Assembly: GCA_945860385.1 (NCBI GenBank)
Contig: CAMAQD010000031.1
Span: forward strand, 1 to 30,335
Reading direction: 5' to 3'
DNA from: Flavobacterium psychrophilum
GTDB lineage: Bacteria > Bacteroidota > Bacteroidia > Flavobacteriales > Flavobacteriaceae
Length of the DNA: 30,335 bases
Shown here: positions 24,422-30,335 of the stretch, piece after piece
How the letters are laid out: every line of letters begins with the position of its first letter
How positions within the stretch are numbered: position 1 is the stretch's first letter
Notes under the pieces: model-generated
Databases searched by the model: none
Told to the model about the DNA's origin: nothing
What the model saw: the letters and a program-made list of their open reading frames with translations, nothing else
Made by a program: the position numbers and the translations under genes

Positions 24422-25693
24422 ATGAAAAAAATTTTACTTTCAAAGAAATCACTATTGGTACTAATCTTCGGACTGTTTTTAACGGTCTCAATTGGCATTA
24501 ATGCCCAAACTTACAATTGGACTGGAGCGGTGGACGGAAATTTCTACAATGCATCAAATTGGACGAGTACATTAGGACCAGTTGCTTTTGATGACTCTTC
24601 ATTTAAATTCGTTAAAACACGTGCTGTGGTTACAAATCAACCCACCATAAGTCAATTCGTTGGTTGGCAACCAGGTGTTTTTGACAATACTGGTGGAAGT
24701 CTGACCGTAAACGCAGATTTTAATGTTTTCTATAATGATTTTCTCAATGGCATCGTTACCGTAAATACTGGAGCGATATTTACTTGCCGTAATATATTTC
24801 GAATAGGAAGAGAAGGATTAGGCGAATTAAATGTAAACGGTGGAACATTCAGAAGTAGTAATAATAATACTTGGCAAGGAATTTTTATCGGTGTTCTCAA
24901 TGGCGGAAATGGTAAAGCCAACATCAATACTGCTGGTATTATTGATGGAGGATACCAATTAGAAATTGGAACAAGAGATTTTTATCCAACAGGCGAATTG
25001 AACATAAACACCGGCGGAACAGCTGTTGCTTATTGGGCAACTGTAATAGGACCTAATGGGACCGTTAATGTGAATGGAGGGAATTTGAACACAGGTGAAA
25101 CATTTAAAGTTGGAGATTTATTTCTTGATACTCCCGGAAATGCTGGGACTGTAGGCGCAACTGTAGGAAAGCTAAATATAAATACTGGAACAGTTACTGT
25201 TAATCAAAATGATTTGGCTGGCGTGAATTTTAATTTACATGCTAATGCAAAAGTAGTTATTGATGGAGGCAGCTTAATCATAAAACGCACCGGTGTTGAT
25301 TTTACATCCACTATAAATGGGTATGTGACTGGAGGTCAAATTGCTGCAGTCGCAGGAAAAACAATAGTGGTAACTTATGATGGAACTTCATTGACAACAG
25401 TAACAACTTTACCAGCACTGGGCACTACTGCTTTTGAAACGAAAAATACATTTACTATTTATCCAAATCCGGTTCAAAATCAGATAAACATAATGTCCAA
25501 AAATGATTTTAGCGGAAATTTAAAAGTTGCTGTAGTGAATCTGTCGGGACAAACAGTTATGGATAGCCAATTAGAAAAAAACAATTCGGGTTCTTATAGC
25601 ATAGATGTAAAAAACAAATTGTCAACTGGTGTCTATCTTGTTAAAATCAGCACAGATACTGATACTTTTTCTTCAAAAATTATGGTGAAATAA
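24422..25693 (+). CDS. T9SS-secreted protein with beta-helix-like repeats, function unknown
   Basis: The 423-residue protein has a signal peptide ending near GINA-Q (residue 28) and a C-terminal type IX secretion sorting domain (about 342-423: FTIYPNPVQNQINI, LSGQTVMDSQL, STGVYLVKI, SKIMVK). The middle (about 90-315) is built of Gly/Asn/Thr-rich repeats such as GELNVNGGTF, GKANINTAGII, GELNINTGGTA, GTVNVNGGNL and GKLNINTGTVTV, spaced about 20-30 residues, as in right-handed beta-helix or autotransporter-like stalks. The start YNWTGAVDGNFYNASNW is common in such proteins. I see no recognisable catalytic motif. It should reach the cell surface or medium. The operator makes it part of the arabinose response, so arabinan binding, adhesion to plant material or a new glycan-active enzyme are all possible. 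Confidence 0.85.
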   Translation: MKKILLSKKSLLVLIFGLFLTVSIGINAQTYNWTGAVDGNFYNASNWTSTLGPVAFDDSSFKFVKTRAVVTNQPTISQFVGWQPGVFDNTGGSLTVNADFNVFYNDFLNGIVTVNTGAIFTCRNIFRIGREGLGELNVNGGTFRSSNNNTWQGIFIGVLNGGNGKANINTAGIIDGGYQLEIGTRDFYPTGELNINTGGTAVAYWATVIGPNGTVNVNGGNLNTGETFKVGDLFLDTPGNAGTVGATVGKLNINTGTVTVNQNDLAGVNFNLHANAKVVIDGGSLIIKRTGVDFTSTINGYVTGGQIAAVAGKTIVVTYDGTSLTTVTTLPALGTTAFETKNTFTIYPNPVQNQINIMSKNDFSGNLKVAVVNLSGQTVMDSQLEKNNSGSYSIDVKNKLSTGVYLVKISTDTDTFSSKIMVK

Positions 25694-25708
25694 TCTTCCT
25701 ATTAAGTA

Positions 25709-25748
25709 AAAATAGCGCTTTTAAATCCTTATTTAAAAGCGCTATTTT
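25709..25748 (+). terminator. Strong hairpin terminator after the T9SS protein gene
   Basis: An 18-bp perfect stem, AAAATAGCGCTTTTAAAT with its complement (25709-25726 and 25731-25748), closes on a 4-base loop 15 bases after the stop codon. Its A-rich and T-rich ends allow termination in either direction. Confidence 0.85.
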
Positions 25749-25925
25749 ATGGGATATAACTTCTTTAATTCTAATGGATTTCTCCAGGTTTTCTATGTTT
25801 CCTTACACAACTAAGCCATTAAGATACCAATTAAAAGGATTAAATGATATATACCTTCTTCTTGTTTAATGTTCTCACATAACGACTTCTTTATGCATCA
25901 CTGTTGCTGTAAGGATAGTCATAAA

Positions 25926-25956
25926 AAAAGGAAGCCTCAAATTGAAGCTTCCTTTT
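25926..25956 (-). terminator. Terminator of the symporter and second Nudix unit
   Basis: AAAAGGAAGC and GCTTCCTTTT (25926-25935 and 25947-25956) pair perfectly. On the minus strand the stem is followed by TTTTTTTAT. It lies about 50 bases past the stop of the second Nudix gene. The stem sequence resembles that of the terminator at 24154. Confidence 0.75.
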
Positions 25957-26003
25957 GTTTTGTAAATAGGTCTTGTTTCTAAATAGTTTTTATTCTTCCA
26001 CAA

Positions 26004-26708
26004 CTATTTATTGGCATTTTGTCTCGGTACCAAATTTAAAAATGATTTAAAACCTTCACTATATTTATTGGTATCAACCATATAATAAAAAGCTCCTTTT
26101 TTTGAATTAAGTTTGTCTTTTTCCTTTAATTTAAATAACAATTTAGTAGACAATAATTTGCGATTAAAATTTCCATTGTCGAATTCTGTATTGTAAACCG
26201 CCTCATAAAGACTTTGCAACTGTGGCATTGTAAATTTTTCTGGCAATAACTCAAATAAGAGCGGATGAAGCGCAGCCTTATACCTTAATTTTTCTTTGGC
26301 CAATTCAACAATTTTAGTGTGGTCAAAAATCAATTCTGGCAACTGATTGATCGAAAACCAAGCTGGATGAAAATCTTCATTGATTTGCTCTTTGTACTTT
26401 TGAATATCAATCAAAGCAAAATAAGCAATAGAAATGGTTCTTTCGACACTATCTCTATCCGGTTCGGTAAAACCGTGCAGTTGCTCCATATACAATCCGT
26501 CTAAACCGGTAAGATCTTTTAAAACCCTAACTGCTGCATTTTCGGAACTTTCATTTTCACCTATAAACCCACCAACTAAACTCCAACTTCCTTTGAGAGG
26601 TTCAAGGCTTCTTTTGATAACTAACAGTTTCAACTCCTGTCCGTCATACCCAAAAATGATACAGTCTACAGCAAATAAAAATCGTTTTTGTTGGGAATAA
26701 CTTTCCAT
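26004..26708 (-). CDS. Second Nudix-fold transcriptional regulator (AraR paralogue)
   Basis: This 234-residue protein has the same plan as the regulator at 23434: Nudix-like domain (about 7-145) and winged helix (about 150-225, FELLPEKFTMPQLQSLYEAV). Long blocks are shared (LLPEKFTM, YMEQLHGFTEPDRDSVERTISIAYFALI), so the two are clear paralogues. Its Nudix box (GGFIGENESSENAAVRVLKD) is also degenerate, so hydrolysis is unlikely. It follows the SSS symporter gene by 63 bases with no promoter or operator in between, so the two should share a transcript. The effector is probably a pentose or hexose carried by that symporter. It may recognise the same palindromes, a different site, or form heterodimers; the sequence does not decide. 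Confidence 0.85.
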   Translation of the reverse strand: MESYSQQKRFLFAVDCIIFGYDGQELKLLVIKRSLEPLKGSWSLVGGFIGENESSENAAVRVLKDLTGLDGLYMEQLHGFTEPDRDSVERTISIAYFALIDIQKYKEQINEDFHPAWFSINQLPELIFDHTKIVELAKEKLRYKAALHPLLFELLPEKFTMPQLQSLYEAVYNTEFDNGNFNRKLLSTKLLFKLKEKDKLNSKKGAFYYMVDTNKYSEGFKSFLNLVPRQNANK

Positions 26709-26771
26709 AATTATTGGTAATAAAATGTATTACTGCTTACAATCTAAAGCTATAAACTCAGTTTCTGTCTT

Positions 26772-28463
26772 CTACCAGAATTTTGCATACAAAGCAAAAA
26801 TAATTAACAATGTAATCACAATCATTACGGTAGTTTGAGGTTTTATCTTAAACATTTCCGAATCTAATTCGAATGCTTTTGGGTTTACTTTTGGTCCGGC
26901 AAAACTAACAACAATCATCAGCAACATCGTAAACACAAATGACAATCCCATACAAATATGGAACGGTATTTCGAAACCACCTTTTCCATTAGGCCAAGCG
27001 GTATATAACAAGGTTTCATTTCCGAATAAAGCAGGTGCAAATTCATTGAATAAAACAGATAATAAGAAACCAGCAATAACCCCAACAATAGCAGCAGTTC
27101 CAGTTGTTCTTTTCCAGAACATACCAAGAATAAACATAGCAAATACACCAGGACTAATAAAACCTGTATATTTTTGGATATAGGTAAATCCACCTACACC
27201 ACCAATTCCAAGAACATCATTCCAAGTAAATAGTACTGCAAGAAGCATTGCTGCAAAAACAGCATATCTTCCTATGTTGACTTGACTTCTGTCTGTGGCA
27301 TTTTTTTGAATATATTTTTTATGTACGTCCAAGGTGTAAATAGTAGAAATACTGTTTACTTTTCCGGCTAACGAAGCTACTATAGCAGCTGTTAAAGCGG
27401 CTACTGACAACCCTTTTAAACCTGTTGGCAAAAATGTTAATACCGCGGAATAGGCGCCATCTTTTCCTCCAACTAATTGAGGTAAATGTCCGTTTTCATA
27501 TAAAACAAAAGCAGCAATACCTGGCAACATTACAATAACCGGCATTAATAATTTTAAAAATCCTGCAAACAAAATTCCTGTTCTAGCGGTTTGCAAATCA
27601 GCACCCAAAGCTCTTTGAGTGATGTATTGATTACAACCCCAATAGTTCAAATTGATGATCCAGATACCTGCCAAATAAGACAACATCCCAGGAAAAGTTA
27701 GGTATTTATTGATTTCTAATTGAGTAGAATTTTCATCAGGTCTTGGAATAATCATTTTGAAATGTTCAGGAGCTTTTTCCATAAGTACTTGGAATCCTGC
27801 GATTGCATCTTCTCCAACACCAAAATAGCGTCCAACAGTTGTTAAAGCAATATAAGTGGTTACTAAACCACCTATGATTAAAACCGCTACTTGAATTACA
27901 TCAGTATATGCAACCACTTTCATACCGCCCAAAGAAATTAGCAAAGCAAAAACAGCTAAACCAATCATAATAGCGTGAAGATATTCGCCACCTGCCAATC
28001 CGTTGATCGCTACAGCACCCAAATACAAAATAGAAGTTAAGTTGACAAAAACATATAAAAACAACCAAAATACGGCCATAATCAAAGCGGTAGATTCATT
28101 ATACCTAGTTTTCAAAAACTGAGGCATAGTATAAATCTTATTTTTTAGATAGACAGGAATAAACCAAATGGCAATAATAATCAAGGCTATCGCGGCAATC
28201 CATTCGTAAGCGGCAACTGCAATTCCTAAAAAGAATCCTTCCCCACTCATACCGATAAATTGTTCTGCCGAAATATTAGAAGCAATCAGGGAAGCACCAA
28301 TAGCCCACCAAGTCAATGTTCCTTCTGCTAAAAAGTAAGCTTTGGCATCGTGTTCGTTTTTTTCGCGTTTCCTATAAATAGTATACCCATAAACGGATAC
28401 TACAATAAAATAGATGATAAATACAGCATAATCTGCGAAGGCAAGGTTTGGATTTTGGTTCAT
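26772..28463 (-). CDS. SSS-family Na+/sugar symporter (vSGLT-like)
   Basis: The 563-residue inner-membrane protein has about 14 hydrophobic segments and is very like Vibrio vSGLT, the Na+/galactose symporter. ASLIASNISAEQFIGMSGEGF and AAYEWIAAIALI contain Asn63, Gln68 and Glu87, equivalent to the galactose ligands Asn64, Gln69 and Glu88 of vSGLT. NLNYWGCNQYITQRALGA and FLKLLMP match its other sugar-binding region. Galactose and L-arabinose have the same ring hydroxyl arrangement, so L-arabinose is the likely substrate here; galactose is possible. Relatives in Bacteroides arabinose clusters serve arabinose uptake. No AAGTGT-type operator is seen upstream, which sets it apart from the other transport and catabolic genes. 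Confidence 0.93.
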   Translation of the reverse strand: MNQNPNLAFADYAVFIIYFIVVSVYGYTIYRKREKNEHDAKAYFLAEGTLTWWAIGASLIASNISAEQFIGMSGEGFFLGIAVAAYEWIAAIALIIIAIWFIPVYLKNKIYTMPQFLKTRYNESTALIMAVFWLFLYVFVNLTSILYLGAVAINGLAGGEYLHAIMIGLAVFALLISLGGMKVVAYTDVIQVAVLIIGGLVTTYIALTTVGRYFGVGEDAIAGFQVLMEKAPEHFKMIIPRPDENSTQLEINKYLTFPGMLSYLAGIWIINLNYWGCNQYITQRALGADLQTARTGILFAGFLKLLMPVIVMLPGIAAFVLYENGHLPQLVGGKDGAYSAVLTFLPTGLKGLSVAALTAAIVASLAGKVNSISTIYTLDVHKKYIQKNATDRSQVNIGRYAVFAAMLLAVLFTWNDVLGIGGVGGFTYIQKYTGFISPGVFAMFILGMFWKRTTGTAAIVGVIAGFLLSVLFNEFAPALFGNETLLYTAWPNGKGGFEIPFHICMGLSFVFTMLLMIVVSFAGPKVNPKAFELDSEMFKIKPQTTVMIVITLLIIFALYAKFW

Positions 28464-29040
28464 GTTTAAAATATTTTTTAATAAAATTACAATTGGTATT
28501 CCGTAGGCAATGTATTCAATTGCTTCTAAAATTAATCAAATTTCACTTATTAAGATTCTGGAAAAATCTCTAAATAAATAGTATTTCCAAATCAGAAAAT
28601 TAAAAACGGGAAGCTAAATAGGAGGAATAGAATTTATTTGAAAATCATTTCCAAATCCAACTTTATAGTTGATTTTAATTCGATTAATTTTCCAAATATA
28701 TTATTATTTGTTAAATTGACAATTATTTTATTGAATTATTTATTCTGATAAAACCATTTAAACGAATAACGCATAGAAAATAAATAATTAATATTTTTTT
28801 TGCAACAAAAATGTTGATTATCAAATTTAAATAATGATTTTAAAGAACTATTAAAAATTAAAAGCATTTCGAAATTCCTGAGCAACACAAAATAATTGTT
28901 AAATATTGCTATTTCAAGAAACATATTTTAATATAAATTCATTCACTTTTAAATTGAATATGCAATGATTTATTTTTCCAATCTTTAATAAAAAAAACAA
29001 ACCTGATGTCAATCTGCAATATTTAGGAAATACAATAAGT
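28464..29040. other. AT-rich intergenic region
   Basis: Very AT-rich sequence lies upstream of the symporter gene. The open frame at 28736-28924 (minus) is low in complexity and has no support as a gene. A weak imperfect hairpin is present near 28655-28678. The symporter promoter should be at the left end but no convincing TAnnTTTG box is seen. Confidence 0.5.
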
Positions 29041-29050
29041 ATTTATTGGA

Positions 29051-29222
29051 TTAGGAACTTTGTAATCTGCTGTGCAAAGTTATTTCATAGCCTAGATAGT
29101 AATTTTAGTTCGTGAAAGAACGGTACAAACTCCATCTCTTAGGCTACTCAAAGAAATAGATATTATGTGGAAAAGCATAGGTTGTGGTACCCGAGAATAG
29201 TGCCGAAATCTTGCCTTTTTTT
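29051..29222 (+). ncRNA. Candidate structured RNA, family not identified
   Basis: The base composition is less AT-rich than the flanks and no open frame is present. Several helices can be drawn on the plus strand: AACTTTG/CAAAGTT (29057-29063 with 29075-29081); a long interrupted hairpin from TATTTC/GAAATA (29081-29086 with 29153-29158) through TAGCCTA/TAGGCTA (29088-29094 with 29140-29146) to GTTC/GAAC (29108-29111 with 29118-29121); TATG/CATA (29164-29167 with 29176-29179); and GGTAC/GTGCC (29186-29190 with 29200-29204). A run of T ends the region at 29222. The hairpin with an internal bubble recalls 6S-like RNAs, but I cannot match a known family. The minus strand cannot be excluded. Confidence 0.4.
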
Positions 29223-29239
29223 CAAAAAAAGACACAAAA

Positions 29240-29263
29240 AAACCCACTGAAATCAGTGGGTTT
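29240..29263 (-). terminator. Terminator of the tRNA transcript
   Basis: AAACCCACTGA and TCAGTGGGTTT (29240-29250 and 29253-29263) form a perfect 11-bp stem just after the 3' end of tRNA-Arg. The minus strand continues into T-rich sequence (TTTTTTTGTG). Confidence 0.8.
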
Positions 29264-29268
29264 GTCCG

Positions 29269-29342
<74 letters not shown>

Positions 29343-29386
29343 ATTAACTAAAAAATAAACTAATTAAAGATAAACTTAATAATTAG

Positions 29387-29461
29387 TCGGGGTGGCAGGA
29401 TTCGAACCTGCGGCCTCCTGCTCCCAAAGCAGGCGCGATAACCGAGCTACGCTACACCCCG
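29387..29461 (-). tRNA. tRNA-Pro (anticodon TGG)
   Basis: Reading the minus strand from 29461, the acceptor arm CGGGGTG pairs with CACCCCG. The anticodon stem CCTGC/GCAGG encloses a loop with TGG, and the T arm has GGTTCGAATCC. CCA is not encoded. It is 44 bases upstream of tRNA-Arg and probably on the same transcript. Confidence 0.95.
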
Positions 29462-29540
29462 AAGTGCAAAAAAAGCGGAGAGTAAGGGATTTTATTAAAT
29501 CTTCTTACAGTCTGACAATGAACAAATTATAATCAAAATA

Positions 29541-29560
29541 AAAATCGGGTAACCGATTTT
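29541..29560 (-). terminator. Hairpin terminator after the small DNA-binding protein gene
   Basis: AAAATCGG and CCGATTTT form a perfect 8-bp stem with a GTAA loop. On the minus strand it is followed by TTATTTTG, a T-rich tail. It lies about 160 bases past the stop of the gene at 29721-29924 and 80 bases before tRNA-Pro. Confidence 0.55.
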
Positions 29561-29720
29561 GACCCCTTTTAACATACCGTGATGATATTCTTAAAATTTG
29601 TGCGGTGCAAAAGTAAGTAATTTGTATGCATAAAGCAAATCTTTTGATGAAAAGTATGCCAAAATTTGAACTAGTTACTTTAAATAACACTTTTTCAATT
29701 GGTTGAAATTATATTTTTTT

Positions 29721-29924
29721 CTAACCAAAAATCAAATGAGCTACTTGTTCGTATTTTATTCCTGTATATAAACAGAACTCATCGATTGTTAAGAACTCAT
29801 TTTCCAGCTTGTTGAGGTCGGTTTTTACTTTCTGCATTAATCTGGTACTTTGACGATAACTTTTGCCTGTTATGCGCTGTATGTCCTTCGGATAAATGCA
29901 AACCCTCTGTTTTTCATTTTTCAT
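29721..29924 (-). CDS. Small putative DNA-binding protein, 67 residues
   Basis: I do not recognise a named family. The product is basic and mostly helical. It contains two helix-turn-helix-like stretches: IYPKDIQRITGKSYRQSTRL (about 10-29) and LTIDEFCLYTGIKYEQVAHL (about 45-64). Such small proteins are often excisionase-like or repressor-like regulators of mobile elements or of neighbouring genes. A tandem repeat and an inverted repeat lie directly upstream (29938-29966) and could be its own operator. The frame has normal Flavobacterium codon use and ends shortly after the second motif. Reality as a gene is likely; its role is inference. Confidence 0.65.
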   Translation of the reverse strand: MKNEKQRVCIYPKDIQRITGKSYRQSTRLMQKVKTDLNKLENEFLTIDEFCLYTGIKYEQVAHLIFG

Positions 29925-29934
29925 ACACTATCTA

Positions 29935-29942
29935 TACCTTTG
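29935..29942 (+). promoter_or_regulatory. Candidate -7 element reading rightwards
   Basis: TACCTTTG is a perfect TAnnTTTG box on the plus strand, just upstream of the start of the minus-strand small gene. No TTG is seen at the -33 distance. It could drive a short transcript that ends at the hairpin at 30093-30114. Confidence 0.35.
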
Positions 29943-29966
29943 ACTAGGCTTTGACTAGCATCAAAG
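29938..29966. repeat. Tandem and inverted repeats upstream of the small DNA-binding protein
   Basis: CTTTGACTAG occurs twice with an 11-base period (29938-29947 and 29949-29958). The second copy also forms an inverted repeat with TCAAAG (29949-29954 with 29961-29966). An 11-base period is one helical turn, as expected for an operator read by a dimer or by side-by-side monomers. Confidence 0.6.
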
Positions 29967-29999
29967 TGCTAGGTACAAAGTTGATATTTTATTCTTTTC

Positions 30000-30051
30000 A
30001 ATCCTAAAATAGCTTTACAGATTATTTTATAAATCCTAAAATAGCTATACA
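30000..30051. repeat. Two 20-bp direct repeats
   Basis: AATCCTAAAATAGCTTTACA (30000-30019) and AATCCTAAAATAGCTATACA (30032-30051) differ at one base and are offset by 32 bases, about three helical turns. No gene covers them. They could be protein-binding sites or remnants of an attachment or duplication event. Confidence 0.75.
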
Positions 30052-30092
30052 AAATTAAGATTTTCTAAGATACCATTTATTGTTGCAAGTTA

Positions 30093-30114
30093 CACCCCTA
30101 TAGGGTGCTTTTTT
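30093..30114 (+). terminator. Orphan rho-independent terminator
   Basis: CACCC and GGGTG (30093-30097 and 30103-30107) form a short GC stem followed by CTTTTTT. The inner CCCTATAGGG is a perfect palindrome. There is no plus-strand gene between tRNA-Pro and this site, so it either ends a small RNA or is a leftover. Confidence 0.55.
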
Positions 30115-30290
30115 ATGTGCATTTATGTTGATTTAAGCAATTTGGGTCATTTTTGGACATAGGGAACTGTGCTTGCTTTTTTATTCTGCTAAATAAGCTA
30201 AAATTTGTTCTCGAAATCAATTGAAAGATGTTGCAACGGATGATGATTGAGGGAGTTTTAAATGATTTAATAATCTAAATTTTAGAAATT
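30115..30290. other. Leader region of the truncated gene at the right edge
   Basis: This is a gene-free stretch between the orphan terminator and the ATG at 30291. I see no clear TAnnTTTG promoter or stable hairpin in it. Confidence 0.4.
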
Positions 30291-30335
30291 ATGGCAAGGC
30301 AAAAAGGCATAATTAAGTTGAAAGGTACTATCGGG
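30291..30335 (+). CDS. Start of a hypothetical protein (runs off the window)
   Basis: The frame begins MARQKGIIKLKGTIG and is open to the last base, 15 codons. This N-terminus resembles a small conserved hypothetical protein I associate with Bacteroidota genomes, often near mobile or phage-like genes; that link is from memory and unverified. Upstream bases are A/T-rich as in other Flavobacterium starts. Function cannot be stated. Confidence 0.5.
   Translation, partial: MARQKGIIKLKGTIG

Noticed and set aside
28464..28560. Operator for the SSS symporter
   Set aside because: Only a single CACTT half-site is present and no partner lies at the 7-base spacing.
28736..28924. Minus-strand open frame of 62 codons
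   Set aside because: Low-complexity, very AT-rich sequence with no domain, promoter or plausible neighbour relation.
29505..29690. Minus-strand open frame of 61 codons beside tRNA-Pro
   Set aside because: It spans a likely terminator hairpin and has no recognisable features.
30000..30051. CRISPR-like repeats
   Set aside because: There are only two copies, the 12-base gap is too short for a spacer, and no cas genes are present.

Overview
This window looks like a Flavobacteriaceae chromosome, most likely Flavobacterium or a close relative. The evidence is AT-rich sequence, almost no Shine-Dalgarno sites, promoters of the Bacteroidota type (-33 TTTG, -7 TAnnTTTG), a SusC/SusD pair, lipoproteins, and a secreted protein with a type IX secretion (T9SS) C-terminal sorting domain. 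The species cannot be fixed from sequence alone.

Nearly all of positions 1-28463 is one arabinan/L-arabinose utilisation locus. From left to right it holds: (i) the 5' part of a transketolase gene (minus) and a divergent GH97 glycosidase (plus); (ii) a minus-strand catabolic operon araB-araD-araA followed by a lipoprotein aldose 1-epimerase (8274 down to 3050); (iii) a long minus-strand polysaccharide utilisation operon, in transcription order susC, susD, GH51, three exported GH43s, GH127, a GPH-family sugar symporter and a cytoplasmic GH43 (22779 down to 8414); (iv) a plus-strand Nudix-fold regulator of the AraR type and a plus-strand T9SS-secreted beta-helix protein; (v) a minus-strand unit of an SSS-family Na+/sugar symporter and a second AraR-like Nudix regulator.

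The genes fit one pathway. Surface and periplasmic arabinanases and arabinofuranosidases (GH43, GH51, GH127) cut arabinan bound and imported by SusC/D. The GH97 may remove terminal beta-L-arabinopyranose or alpha-galactose. The SSS and GPH transporters take L-arabinose and oligosaccharides across the inner membrane, and a cytoplasmic GH43 finishes the oligosaccharides. AraA, AraB and AraD give xylulose 5-phosphate, which transketolase feeds into the pentose phosphate pathway.

The most informative non-coding signal is a 19-bp palindrome, AAGTGT-N7-ACACTT and close variants, in front of transketolase, GH97, araBAD, susC, the first Nudix gene and the T9SS gene. In four of these it starts exactly one base after the -7 box, which is what a repressor site covering the transcription start would look like. 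This defines a regulon that includes an uncharacterised secreted protein.

The right end (28464-30335) is different. It has a long AT-rich gap, a possible structured RNA, tRNA-Arg(TCT) and tRNA-Pro(TGG), a 67-residue putative DNA-binding protein with repeats upstream of it, a possible small-RNA unit, and the first codons of a gene that runs off the window.
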